NCBI GenBank assembly: GCA_947302715.1
Contig: CAMYVY010000015.1
Coordinates: 1-53,088 of the forward strand
Length of the DNA: 53,088 bases
Direction: 5' to 3'
Origin: an uncultured Clostridia bacterium
Lineage (GTDB): Bacteria; Bacillota; Clostridia; Peptostreptococcales; Anaerovoracaceae
Made by a program: the position numbers and the translations under genes
Notes under the pieces: generated by a model
Seen by the model: only the letters and a program-made list of their open reading frames with translations
Database searches by the model: none
What the model was told of the DNA's origin: nothing
Shown here: piece after piece, positions 8,463-17,333 of the stretch
Numbering within the stretch: position 1 is the stretch's first letter
Layout of the letters: each line of letters begins with the position of its first letter

Positions 8463-9500
8463 CTACCTAACGATATCTTTCGGTGCAGGAATTCCATGTG
8501 AGCTTTCCGCAGAATATACGGCTCTTATTATGGCTTCGCTAACCACCTCTGCAGCAAGTATTCCAACGAGGTCCTGATCCGCATCAACATCTCCAACGGA
8601 AAGAGCATATGTAATATCTCCGTCGGCCGATGTGTGAACAGGGCGAATTGAACGAGCAAGACCGTCATGCGCCATACCAGCGATTTTGCAGAGCTTGGTC
8701 TTCCCAAATTTTGCGTTGGTTATTATAACTCCGAGGGTAGTGTTTCCCACAAACTTATCATTTCCATCCAAGCCACCCATATCTTCTTTAATGTCTTCTT
8801 CATTAGTCGGTTCATCCAGGAACTTATTATCATAGTCTCCTACAATTGACCTCATACCTTCTGATGTATTGGAAAAGCCCTTCTTATCCTCGCTTAGAAG
8901 ACCCGCTATTTGCTCTCCCGTCTTCCAATCAAAAACATCTCCGTAGGCATTAACTACCACGACTGCACCAATCTTTAATTCACCAATTTGGACAGCATAG
9001 CTTCCGATTCCGGATTTGGTGCACCTGTCCATTCCCTTGAATTTACCCACGGTAGCGCCACAGCCGGCTCCAAAGCATCCATCGCGATAATTGGGAACAT
9101 CAAGAGCGATAGTAGCCGCTTCAAACCCCATCTCGGGACCCGGTCTCGTAAAGGTATCTCCAATCTTTAAATCGAATATATCGGATTGGACAACAAGCGG
9201 AACCTTGGTTGGACCTACGTCGTATCCGATTCCTCGCTTTTCCAAGCACTCCATCACACCATTGGCTACTCCGAGACCAAAAGCGCTTCCGCCGGACAGC
9301 ACAACGCCGTGAATATCATGTTCCACCGTAAGCGGATTAAGGAGCTGACTTTCTCTCGATGCGGGACCACCGCCTCTTACATCCATCCCGGCATACATCC
9401 CCTTTTCGGAAATAAAAACCGTACAGCCCGTTGCAGCCTCTACGTTTTCCACCTGGCCGATTTTGATGTTTTCAATTTCACTAATAAGTATTTCTTTCAT
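8463..9500 (-). CDS. P1-family (DmpA/ArgJ-fold) aminopeptidase
   Basis: 345 residues. Members are N-terminal-nucleophile hydrolases that self-cleave before a Ser/Thr and act as L-aminopeptidase/D-esterase or beta-peptidases. Seen: VVLSGGSAFGL near residue 70, GAGCGATVGK, and the likely processing point at the GNTTLGVIITNAKF segment (a Thr in the usual nucleophile region). AAGGAG lies 13 bases before the ATG. Cytoplasmic, no signal peptide. It shares a probable transcript with the nucleoside phosphorylase and a MATE exporter. Confidence 0.85.
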   Translation of the reverse strand: MKEILISEIENIKIGQVENVEAATGCTVFISEKGMYAGMDVRGGGPASRESQLLNPLTVEHDIHGVVLSGGSAFGLGVANGVMECLEKRGIGYDVGPTKVPLVVQSDIFDLKIGDTFTRPGPEMGFEAATIALDVPNYRDGCFGAGCGATVGKFKGMDRCTKSGIGSYAVQIGELKIGAVVVVNAYGDVFDWKTGEQIAGLLSEDKKGFSNTSEGMRSIVGDYDNKFLDEPTNEEDIKEDMGGLDGNDKFVGNTTLGVIITNAKFGKTKLCKIAGMAHDGLARSIRPVHTSADGDITYALSVGDVDADQDLVGILAAEVVSEAIIRAVYSAESSHGIPAPKDIVR

Positions 9501-9538
9501 TTCTGTCCAGCAGCTCCTTCTAAAAAACTATATATAAT

Positions 9539-10906
9539 TCACGATTCTATATTACCGTCTTTCATCTTTTTGAGTTCCGAATATGCAAAGGGCACAGAAA
9601 TCAGCATCGCGAATACATCTGCAATCGCCTGACTTATCTCTACCCCAAATAGTCCGAAGAGTTTGGGAAGTATCAGTATCAGCGGTATGAAGAAAAGACC
9701 GCTTCTTGCGGATGCCGTAATAGAGGCCTTGACTCCCTTGCCGATGGATTGAAGCATCATATTGGTTAGTACCGTGCAGGCAAGAAGCGGAAGAGCAATC
9801 GCCTGACATCTCAGCGCTACCTTTCCGACTTCGATTACTTCAGGGTCATTTCTGAAAAACCCTATTATCTGAGGAGCGAAGATTAAACAAAAGGCCGCCA
9901 TAAAGGTAAGGAATATTGTTCCGTATTTAAGGCAGAAGAAATAACCTTCTCTCACGCGCTCCTTTTTCTCAGCACCATAATTGAACGAACAGACCGGTTG
10001 ATAGCCTTGGCCGAATCCGATTAAAGCGCTGACTACAAACATCATCGTTCTTGTTGTTACACTCATTCCCGCTATCGCGGCATCTCCATATAAACCGGCG
10101 GCTCGATTTAAAAGAACGGTCCCGATTGCGGTAAGCCCTTGCCTAAAGAGAGCGGGGCTTCCCCCATTTATTATCTCACCCAAATAGTGTGAATTTAGCT
10201 TCACGTTTTCCGGCTTAAGCCTGATGTTTGCCCCCCTGGTCGTCCCATATACCAAGACGAAGAAGCTTATTATCTGTCCCGTAATCGTGGCCAGCGCAGC
10301 GCCCGACACTCCAAGTCCCAAGCCGAATATCAAAATCGGGTCCAGTACGATATTTAATATTGCTCCCGACATGAGTCCCAGCATGGCGTAGGTTGCACTG
10401 CCCTGATATCTGAGCTGGTTGTTAATCACGAACTGCGCCATAGTAAACGGCGCGCCAATTGCAATGATTCTAAGATAATTGGTGGTGTCCGAAACCGTGC
10501 TTTCCGAAGCACCGAGGAACCTCGCGAGTATTCCCACATTGAAAATTATAAGACAGGCAGTTACTACTCCTATGATGAAAGAAAGCGCCAGGCCAGTTGC
10601 AGCCATTTCTTCAGCTTCCTTGTCTTTCTTTGCACCAAGCATTCTGGAAAGGTAATTCCCCGATCCTTGTCCGCAGAAAAAACCAAAGGCCTGTATCATA
10701 GCCATGACGGAAAAAGAAAGCCCAACAGCAGCCGTAGCCTCCGTTGATATTCTTCCTACAAAAAAGGTATCGGCCGCATTGTAAATAGCTGTTACCAACA
10801 TACTTATAATCGTTGGAACAGCTAATCTTGGAATGAGCTTCGGAATTGGAGTTTCCGTAAGTTTTTTATATCTCGCTTCTGCTGCAGAATGGGCCTTGGC
10901 ACTCAT
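9539..10906 (-). CDS. MATE-family multidrug/cation exporter
   Basis: 455 residues with the 12-helix MATE pattern and PTIISMLVTAIYNAADTFFVGRI at the first helix, typical of MepA/NorM relatives that export cationic drugs with Na+ or H+. No extra C-terminal domain, unlike the homologue at 28498-30243. The start ATG has a weak ribosome site and lies 9 bases after the methyltransferase stop, suggesting translational coupling. Substrate unknown. Confidence 0.88.
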   Translation of the reverse strand: MSAKAHSAAEARYKKLTETPIPKLIPRLAVPTIISMLVTAIYNAADTFFVGRISTEATAAVGLSFSVMAMIQAFGFFCGQGSGNYLSRMLGAKKDKEAEEMAATGLALSFIIGVVTACLIIFNVGILARFLGASESTVSDTTNYLRIIAIGAPFTMAQFVINNQLRYQGSATYAMLGLMSGAILNIVLDPILIFGLGLGVSGAALATITGQIISFFVLVYGTTRGANIRLKPENVKLNSHYLGEIINGGSPALFRQGLTAIGTVLLNRAAGLYGDAAIAGMSVTTRTMMFVVSALIGFGQGYQPVCSFNYGAEKKERVREGYFFCLKYGTIFLTFMAAFCLIFAPQIIGFFRNDPEVIEVGKVALRCQAIALPLLACTVLTNMMLQSIGKGVKASITASARSGLFFIPLILILPKLFGLFGVEISQAIADVFAMLISVPFAYSELKKMKDGNIES

Positions 10907-10915
10907 AATTATTAT

Positions 10916-11542
10916 CTACAGATTGCTCTTTTCATAAACATATACCTTGGTGCCTCGGTTCTGATCTTGATATTCATTTATCACTTTGTATCCCGCTTCA
11001 ATCCACAGTTCATGACTTGTAGGACTGGTATAAATAATGTATATGGTACGCGGTCTTTCATCAAGACTCTTGTCGATTGCTGCTATAACATCCTTAAATA
11101 TTTCCGCCGTAAATGGATTATAGAAATAGAAAACATCGTAATCGGCGTATTTATCAAAATAAACAGCGTTGCATTCAAAGACTTCTGCAGGTAACTTCAG
11201 TATCTTCATGTTGTTTTTTGCTATGGCAGCAATATCAGACATAAACTCTATACCTGAAACCTTTTTGAAGCCATATTCACATGCTGCTTTTAGGCAGATT
11301 CCCTTTCCGCAACCGACATCGAGAAAGCTCTTCTCCGAAGGATTAATCGGCACTCTTTTTAAACCTTCTCTAAGCGTTTCCTCTGTAGTCATGAAATAAC
11401 CATAATACTTTGATTCCTTGTTTCTTGGATAATGATCATCATTCAATTTCATCATCGAAAAATCCAAGCCCTTGCTTTTTTCTACAATTGATTCCTTGAT
11501 AACTCTAAGATGTCGCTTGATTCTTCTAAAATCCATTTTCAC
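10916..11542 (-). CDS. Class I SAM-dependent methyltransferase
   Basis: 208 residues. SAM-binding motif I reads FLDVGCGKGICLKAACEYGF, followed by VSGIEF (acidic motif II) and DVFYFYNPF in the motif IV position. The probable start is the GTG at 11542, since GGGAG lies 9 bases before it, against 15 before the ATG two codons on. The substrate is not evident; the small size and NPF motif are compatible with a small-molecule or protein methyltransferase. Confidence 0.8.
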   Translation of the reverse strand: MKMDFRRIKRHLRVIKESIVEKSKGLDFSMMKLNDDHYPRNKESKYYGYFMTTEETLREGLKRVPINPSEKSFLDVGCGKGICLKAACEYGFKKVSGIEFMSDIAAIAKNNMKILKLPAEVFECNAVYFDKYADYDVFYFYNPFTAEIFKDVIAAIDKSLDERPRTIYIIYTSPTSHELWIEAGYKVINEYQDQNRGTKVYVYEKSNL

Positions 11543-11584
11543 TTCGATTGTCTCCCTTCGTTTGCAATTAAGTTATTATCGTTC

Positions 11585-12196
11585 TTACGGCTTAATTAAT
11601 ATAATATATTGGCTGTTCGATTTAACACTATACACTTCAAAATACTTGTTTTCAAGTGGAATCCATTTCGAAAAAAACAGCTCCTGCTGTTCCCCTTTAT
11701 TTCTCCTTTTTATCCTCTCTCGCTGCAGGTCCGGATCAATATCCAAATAAACCAGCATATCAAAATAATCTCTTAGCTCCGGATGATGGCTATAGGCACC
11801 TTCCACGATTATTAGCTTACCCGGATGAATTATTTCCCCCTGAGATATTGTAAAAGTACTGCAATCCAAGGGACGATACAGTATCTCCTTCTTGCCCTTT
11901 GATAATGGAAGGAGAACCTCTTCCAGAAACCTTTCTCTATCCACGTTTCCGCCGGGCTCGTCATATCTTTCCTCCGTCCTCTGTTCGGGCCTAAGAAAAA
12001 AATCATCCATGTGAAGAACGGTGGTTTTAACTTTCTCGGAGAAGGCTGCTTCAAGTTCTTCCGCCATTGTCGATTTTCCGGAAGCACTTCCCCCATCAAG
12101 AGCAACAAAAAATTTTCTATCTTCATCAATCCTTGATAGCTCTTCGTCTATAATCGCCATCAGTTCATCTAAGTCAATTATCTTTGCATCATTCAT
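11585..12196 (-). CDS. Uridine kinase-like P-loop NTPase
   Basis: 203 residues. P-loop DGGSASGKST (34-43), HMDDFFLRPEQR (substrate-site Asp pair), IIVEGAYSHHPELRDYFD (Walker B-like) and RIKRRNKG lid region, all as in uridine kinase/phosphoribulokinase relatives. These phosphorylate a nucleoside or related sugar with ATP. The ribosome site is weak. It is the first gene of the series running to 7650, and the phosphorylase at its end supports a nucleoside-salvage role (inference). Confidence 0.8.
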   Translation of the reverse strand: MNDAKIIDLDELMAIIDEELSRIDEDRKFFVALDGGSASGKSTMAEELEAAFSEKVKTTVLHMDDFFLRPEQRTEERYDEPGGNVDRERFLEEVLLPLSKGKKEILYRPLDCSTFTISQGEIIHPGKLIIVEGAYSHHPELRDYFDMLVYLDIDPDLQRERIKRRNKGEQQELFFSKWIPLENKYFEVYSVKSNSQYIILIKP

Positions 12197-12229
12197 CCCA
12201 TTGTCGCCGATTTATTATTATCAAAAGCT

Positions 12230-12264
12230 TGCAAAAAATAGACGTAGCTGTCTCCGACTACGCC
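12230..12264 (-). terminator. Possible terminator downstream of tRNA-Arg
   Basis: On the minus strand GCGTAG pairs with CTACGT around a 10-base loop, followed by CTATTTTTT. The stem is short, so the call is tentative. Confidence 0.4.
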
Positions 12265-12346
12265 ATCAATATCAAATACATTAACGATGTTCCGTTCGTC
12301 ATCTCACGATTATTCGACAAGTGAATCTCCATAAATACAAATCAAT

Positions 12347-12422
12347 TGGTGCGCCAGGCGGGGATCGAACCCGCGGCCTTTTCATTCGGAGTGAAACACT
12401 CTATCCACTGAGCTACTGGCGC
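12347..12422 (-). tRNA. tRNA-Arg (anticodon CCG)
   Basis: Full cloverleaf: acceptor GCGCCAG/CTGGCGC, D arm GCTC...GAGT, anticodon stem TTTCA/TGAAA with loop CTCCGAA giving CCG (reads CGG), T arm GCGGG-TTCGATC-CCCGC. The CCA end is encoded. It starts 38 bases after the LytS-type kinase stop with no clear promoter of its own, so it may be processed from that transcript. Confidence 0.96.
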
Positions 12423-12460
12423 ACGTTTAAAGACAGAAAATCATTCATTGAGAAAGCCAA

Positions 12461-14407
12461 CTACTGCCGAGGTATTACCACTCTTATCAATGTACCCTTT
12501 CCGACTTCCGTTGTGACATCCAAAGTAGCGTTACAGATTTCTTTTAATCTAAGCATGATGTTCTTCATTCCGGTGGATTCATGAACCTCTGAACCATTAC
12601 CGGTCAAGTTCATGCCATCACTATCGAATCGATTATCACTTGCAGGAGCATGTTCGGAAACAGCGTATCTTGCCTTCTTCGGGAAGAGATAATCCAGGCG
12701 CTCTTGAGGGATTCCGACACCATTATCTTCAACCTCGATAATATAATTATCACCCTCAATAAAGCTTCTAAGCCAAACGGTACCACCCTCCGGTCTCTGG
12801 CAAACACCATGCTTGATTGCATTCTCAACAAGAGGCTGAATCGAAAGCGGAGGTACGATAAAGCCGGATTCCTGAATGTCGTATTCGAATTTCAATCTGT
12901 CTCCAAATCTGACTTCTTCTATTCCTACATAGCTTTCTATATGTTTAACCTCCGCGGAGAATTTGATTCCGTCCAAATTGGTTATGTTGTCTACATTGGC
13001 CCTCAAATAATTCGAGAAATTGTATGTCATATTATATGCGAGGTCCGGATCGATTTTTATCAAGGTTCTTATAGAGGAAAGCGTATTAAACATGAAGTGA
13101 GGCTGAATCTGGCTCATCATGAGCTGAAGCTGACTGTCATGAAGCTGCTTCTGGATATTTTCGGTTTCCAAGACTCCATAATATCCTTGATAGAGAAGAA
13201 CAACCAGGTGGAAGAACGCAAATACTATTACCGCCACCATTTGAAGGACTCCTATGCCGGACCAGTCTCTCTGAGAAGAACTCCAATTGTTCGTTGATAT
13301 CGCGTCATATACAATGCTCAGAATCGACAGGATAATGGTAATTATCGCGGAGAGTAGCTCCATTTTGACGGAATTATGCGCAACCCGTCCAATCCCTTGT
13401 TTCCCCTTTCCGTAGGCATAGTAAACCATTAAATATACTATATAGACTATTGATATCGCCGCAGCGAGGTATACATACTGAACTATCGAATGGACCGGTA
13501 TTCCCTTTGTTCCTACCAAGGTGAATAATCCCAGCATCAGCACAAGGTCCAATATACTCAGGATGTTTGCAACAGTTTGGTTATGCATGAAGAATCGTTC
13601 TCCTGCATAGAACGAAAGTAGAATAGGAACAAAGATGAATCCGGAAAACGCCAAGAAGAATTTGACGTTGCTTCCAATCGCGAAGATAGGCATTCTGGAC
13701 CTGTCGGCGAACCACATTCCCACGGCCAGGAATATGAAGCCGAGAAGGAGATGGCTCTTGTCGGCAAAATTCTTGGTAAATACTGAGTCAACCAAAATCA
13801 AGAGAAGTCCGAGCGTGATTATTATGATTGAAAGAACATAGGGAAGTATGTTCTTCGATCTGACGAATGCAAACATTGCATTGTCTTCGCCATAATAAAT
13901 CGGATTTATATAACCGATATATCCGGCATTACCTGCTATGAATTCAATACTGACTTCCGATCCCTGTACGTCATTTGGAACAGAAATCATATTCCAGTCA
14001 TCAGTAATAACGGTTCCTGTAAAGCTCTGAGACTTAGAAGGAAATTCGTATATCCGCTCCCCATTCATCTGCGCCTGGATCTCGTTGTGATAGTTTCTCG
14101 TTAAAAAGGCGTCGCCGGCCTCAAATGGCTTTTCAATGGTTCTCGTGAATACTGCTTTTTGATGAGGTTCAATCTCCACCCACAGTGGGAGGTTGCCACT
14201 AACTGCTTCACCATTCACCGTGACATCCCAACCTTCATCAAGAGTTTCAAATCTATATTGATAGCCTACGTTGCTTTTCTCAATGTTCAGATTGCTTATA
14301 AGATACATGGTCCCGAAGAGCACAACACCAAAAATCCCCACGACAATCGCCATGTCACGGATTCTATACGGTTTTCGCTTTAGTGTAAAATAGTCTCTCC
14401 AGTTCAT
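12461..14407 (-). CDS. LytS/YehU-type (7TM-DISM-like) sensor histidine kinase
   Basis: 648 residues. One N-terminal TM (about 20-38), an extracytoplasmic beta-rich domain (about 45-185), seven TM segments (about 188-408), then a His_kinase domain with QIQPHFMFNTL (His437) and an HATPase with PLVENAIKHG (525-534) and EDNGVGIP. This is the layout of 7TMR-DISM receptors joined to LytS-type kinases. Its usual partner, a LytTR regulator, is absent on either side. The gene begins 9 bases after a DNA methyltransferase gene, so the two are likely co-transcribed. GGGG lies 6-7 bases before the ATG. Confidence 0.88.
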   Translation of the reverse strand: MNWRDYFTLKRKPYRIRDMAIVVGIFGVVLFGTMYLISNLNIEKSNVGYQYRFETLDEGWDVTVNGEAVSGNLPLWVEIEPHQKAVFTRTIEKPFEAGDAFLTRNYHNEIQAQMNGERIYEFPSKSQSFTGTVITDDWNMISVPNDVQGSEVSIEFIAGNAGYIGYINPIYYGEDNAMFAFVRSKNILPYVLSIIIITLGLLLILVDSVFTKNFADKSHLLLGFIFLAVGMWFADRSRMPIFAIGSNVKFFLAFSGFIFVPILLSFYAGERFFMHNQTVANILSILDLVLMLGLFTLVGTKGIPVHSIVQYVYLAAAISIVYIVYLMVYYAYGKGKQGIGRVAHNSVKMELLSAIITIILSILSIVYDAISTNNWSSSQRDWSGIGVLQMVAVIVFAFFHLVVLLYQGYYGVLETENIQKQLHDSQLQLMMSQIQPHFMFNTLSSIRTLIKIDPDLAYNMTYNFSNYLRANVDNITNLDGIKFSAEVKHIESYVGIEEVRFGDRLKFEYDIQESGFIVPPLSIQPLVENAIKHGVCQRPEGGTVWLRSFIEGDNYIIEVEDNGVGIPQERLDYLFPKKARYAVSEHAPASDNRFDSDGMNLTGNGSEVHESTGMKNIMLRLKEICNATLDVTTEVGKGTLIRVVIPRQ

Positions 14408-14416
14408 ACCTTTCCC

Positions 14417-15370
14417 CTAATCACCGTAGTGGAAAATCACAGGTATCTTTTCTTTATCGAGTCTTTCTGCGGATATGTTTACTGCAAGTTCACTGTTATC
14501 CGCCATAATAAAGCTTCGTCCAAGCCTCGCGGCTACCACACCAAAGGTTCCGCTTCCGCAGAAAAAGTCTGCAACCAGATCCCCCTTCTTGCTGGCGGAT
14601 AGAATGATTCGTTCCATCAGCTTCTCAGGTTTCTGCGTGGCATAGCCATTTCTCTCCCCGGAGGTTCTTCCAACCATGTCGATATTCCAGACATCTTTCA
14701 TATTCACCATCGTATACCAGCCGATGTCGTCCTGGAATTCTTCGACGCCCTTGAATCTGTATGGCTTAAGACCTCGGTTATATGACTTCTCCTTTTGGGG
14801 ATAAAAACTATATTTTGCACTTTTGGAATAAACTAAGATGTTATCATGCTTTCTGGCAAAATGCTTCTTGGTGCTGCCTCCGGATTTATATTGCCATATT
14901 ATTTCGTTGACAAATCTCTCGGCTCCGAAGATATCGTCCATCATGAGTCTGACGTAGTGCGCAGCATGCCAATCGACATGAACAAAAATCAATCCATCCT
15001 CGGAAAGAACGTCCCTCATGAGCATAAGCCTCAAGCCCAACATGGTAAGATATTCTCCCATGTCATCCCAGCGGTCCCTGTAGGCAACTGTCTTTCGTTT
15101 TTGTTCCCCCTCCGTAATCACGGCTTCCCTGTCGGATTTCGTATAGAAGGGTGGATCTATGTAAATGAGAGACAGCTTGTCCGGTTCCTTCTGGCTTCTC
15201 ATGATATTTAGAAGTTCTTTGTTGTCCCCATAGTAAATCGTATTTACATTCGCAAAGCGCTTTACTTGGGAAGGAGCAAAATTCATGGCGACATATTCGT
15301 TTCCGGCTCTGTTCATCGCCTTTACAAGGTGCTCCATATTCGATAATCTATACGCTGATTTTTTTGGCAC
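14417..15370 (-). CDS. Solitary site-specific DNA methyltransferase (N6-A or N4-C, beta-type order)
   Basis: 317 residues. Catalytic motif IV reads LIYIDPPFYTKSD (DPPF at 72-75), target-recognition middle part, then QKPEKLMERI (247-256) and SAM motif I ADFFCGSGTFGVVAA (268-281). Motif IV before motif I is the beta-class order of type III Mod and related enzymes. No restriction nuclease or Res subunit is adjacent, so it is solitary. The start is GTG at 15370 with AGG 4-5 bases upstream; an ATG at 15337 is an alternative. A TATAAT at about 15390 could serve as its -10. Confidence 0.85.
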   Translation of the reverse strand: MPKKSAYRLSNMEHLVKAMNRAGNEYVAMNFAPSQVKRFANVNTIYYGDNKELLNIMRSQKEPDKLSLIYIDPPFYTKSDREAVITEGEQKRKTVAYRDRWDDMGEYLTMLGLRLMLMRDVLSEDGLIFVHVDWHAAHYVRLMMDDIFGAERFVNEIIWQYKSGGSTKKHFARKHDNILVYSKSAKYSFYPQKEKSYNRGLKPYRFKGVEEFQDDIGWYTMVNMKDVWNIDMVGRTSGERNGYATQKPEKLMERIILSASKKGDLVADFFCGSGTFGVVAARLGRSFIMADNSELAVNISAERLDKEKIPVIFHYGD

Positions 15371-15496
15371 TTTACCTACCGTCCTATTATACTATATCTA
15401 TTAATTGTAGCATAGCATTATATCTCATTTAATATGCTATATGCGTTATATTCTCGGATTATATCCAAGTTCTGTCTTGACACTGTCACCCTGGCA

Positions 15497-16585
15497 CTAC
15501 ACTATGGTGCCACCACCGACCACTACATCGTTATCATAAAACACAGCTGCCTGGCCGGGAGTCGGCGCCCTCTGAGGCTCCGTAAATTCAATTTCAGCGG
15601 TATTATCCGAGAGCGGAATGAGCCTCGCTTCTGCAGCATTCTGGCTATATCTTATCTTAGCTGTAACCTTTATGTCAGACTCCGCACTCGGAATCGCAAT
15701 CCAGTTGATTCCCTCGACTCTTACGCGTTTCGCGAAGAGTTCATCGTTTCGGGCCAGCACCACCTTGTTCCCTTCTATATCCTTTTCCTTGACATATAGA
15801 GGCTCGGGAAGAGCAAGCCCAAGTCCTTTTCTCTGACCTATCGTATAGTTTATTAGTCCCTTATGCCTTCCAAGAACATTGCCACCCGTATCCACGAAGT
15901 CTCCATCGGGATAATCTCTTCCGGTATAGTTTCTTATGAAGGCGCTATAGTCTCTATCTGGAACAAAGCAGATATCCTGGCTGTCTCTCTTTTTGGCATT
16001 TATGAAGCCCTGAGATTCCGCTATCTCTCTCGTCTCCTCTTTGGTCATTTCACCTAATGGAAACATCGCGTGAGCAAGCTGCTCCTGGGTCATCGAATAA
16101 AGAACATAACTTTGATCCTTCTTTTTATCCAGGGATTTTGTTAGAAGAAATCTTCCGCTCGCATTGTCGTATTTAACGGAAGCATAGTGCCCGGTTACTA
16201 CATAGTCCTGCTCAAGCTCAATTGCGCGCTTAAACAGCCTCTTGAATTTTATATACCTATTGCAGTCGATACAAGGATTCGGAGTAAGCCCCTTCTCGTA
16301 GGAATCCACAAATCTTTTTATTACTTCATTCTCAAAATCATCTTCAAAATTGAATACATAGTATTTGATTCCAAGCCTGTTTGCGACGCTTCTTGCGTCT
16401 TCTACGTCGTCCAATGAGCAACACATATTGTCTCTCGGAATGCAGGCAGTGTCATTGTCGAAAAGCTTCATGGTCACTCCAATCGTATCAAAGCCTTTTT
16501 CCTTAACAAGATAAGCAGCGACGCTGCTGTCGACGCCGCCACTCATTGCAACCATCGCTTTTTTCTCGAAAACTCCACTAATCAT
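15497..16585 (-). CDS. mnmA: tRNA-uridine 2-sulfurtransferase MnmA
   Basis: 362 residues, the usual length. It thiolates U34 of tRNA-Lys, -Glu and -Gln. PP-loop SGGVDSS (15-21) activates the base with ATP; the catalytic pair is Cys105 (NPCIDCN) and Cys206 (DICFVPD). It is 12 bases after the NUDIX gene, on the same strand. The ribosome site is weak, suggesting coupling. No sulfur-donor desulfurase gene is adjacent. Confidence 0.96.
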   Translation of the reverse strand: MISGVFEKKAMVAMSGGVDSSVAAYLVKEKGFDTIGVTMKLFDNDTACIPRDNMCCSLDDVEDARSVANRLGIKYYVFNFEDDFENEVIKRFVDSYEKGLTPNPCIDCNRYIKFKRLFKRAIELEQDYVVTGHYASVKYDNASGRFLLTKSLDKKKDQSYVLYSMTQEQLAHAMFPLGEMTKEETREIAESQGFINAKKRDSQDICFVPDRDYSAFIRNYTGRDYPDGDFVDTGGNVLGRHKGLINYTIGQRKGLGLALPEPLYVKEKDIEGNKVVLARNDELFAKRVRVEGINWIAIPSAESDIKVTAKIRYSQNAAEARLIPLSDNTAEIEFTEPQRAPTPGQAAVFYDNDVVVGGGTIV

Positions 16586-16597
16586 ACTTCGATTATC

Positions 16598-17254
16598 TTA
16601 TCTATAGCCCTCCGAAATCTCGGAAATCTGATCCATGATATGTCTTACTAAACCACCGGTTATTCCCCAAACTATTCGGTGGACACCGTTAATATCGTTT
16701 ACGTTGTAAATAACGGTATCCCACTTTCCCATGCTCCATGGATAATCTTCACTGATTCCGGCAAGCTCATAAGGAAAGTCGCTTCTATCTGCTATCACGT
16801 CGGACTCATAAATATAGGGACCCTTTTCCAGAAATTCGGAGACTTTGACCAAAAACGCCTCCGCAACCTCCGTAGGCTCCAGCGACATGTTTAAATAGTC
16901 CTCGTACTTTATCTCTCCGATTGTAGTATAAAGAGTGTAGCCCGAAAACCCCTTTAGCGTATCTCCCCGACCTACGAATCTAATTTTCTCCCTAGGAATT
17001 CCCATCTCTTCCTCGGTTTCTCTTAAAGCACAGTGGCCTGGAGATTCACCCGGCTCCATATGACCTCCCGGAAAGCATATTTCCCCAGAGCTCATGATAT
17101 TCCCCGTCGCCCTCTGCTGAAAGAGAAGGCATAGCTCTCCGTCCACTTCCACAAATGGTGCCAAAACTGAAAAATAGCGATGTCTCCCAATTGGAAGTCG
17201 CTCTCTATCTTTATAATATGCACAAATCGCCTTCATATCCAGTTTACTGTTCAT
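16598..17254 (-). CDS. NUDIX hydrolase, CoA-pyrophosphatase-like
   Basis: 218 residues from the ATG at 17254. The NUDIX box is complete: G64-x5-E70-x7-R78-E79-x-E-E-x-G85. The preceding SGEICFPGGH and LLFQQR match the CoA pyrophosphatase (NudL-like) group, which cleaves CoA and derivatives. The longer ORF up to 17401 is rejected because it crosses the structured leader and promoter of the divergent gene. No good Shine-Dalgarno precedes 17254; GGAGGG upstream points to an out-of-frame ATG giving a 9-codon ORF that overlaps this start. Confidence 0.82.
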   Translation of the reverse strand: MNSKLDMKAICAYYKDRERLPIGRHRYFSVLAPFVEVDGELCLLFQQRATGNIMSSGEICFPGGHMEPGESPGHCALRETEEEMGIPREKIRFVGRGDTLKGFSGYTLYTTIGEIKYEDYLNMSLEPTEVAEAFLVKVSEFLEKGPYIYESDVIADRSDFPYELAGISEDYPWSMGKWDTVIYNVNDINGVHRIVWGITGGLVRHIMDQISEISEGYR

Positions 17255-17259
17255 ACACA

Positions 17260-17297
17260 ATATTGTAACACATTTTTCCCTCCATGTGTTACAATAT
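17260..17297. promoter_or_regulatory. Perfect 14-bp inverted repeat, likely operator
   Basis: ATATTGTAACACAT (17260-17273) and its exact complement ATGTGTTACAATAT (17284-17297) are spaced by 10 bases. The right arm covers the -35 of the lipoprotein promoter; the left arm ends 6 bases before the NUDIX start. It could be bound by a dimeric repressor controlling both divergent genes. Confidence 0.6.
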
Positions 17298-17317
17298 AGT
17301 CTGTGTACAATTATAAT
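17289..17317 (+). promoter_or_regulatory. Promoter of the structured leader and DUF885 gene
   Basis: TTACAA (17289-17294), 17-base spacer, TATAAT (17312-17317). The expected start is near 17324, about 10 bases before the folded leader. Confidence 0.7.
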
Positions 17318-17333
17318 AGTTCTTGTTAGGCGA

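Noticed and set aside
12321..12584. Plus-strand ORF of 87 codons
   Set aside because: It runs through tRNA-Arg on the opposite strand and the 3' end of the kinase gene; no ribosome site.
14417..15370. Restriction-modification system
   Set aside because: No nuclease, specificity or Res gene is next to the methyltransferase; neighbours are a kinase and mnmA.
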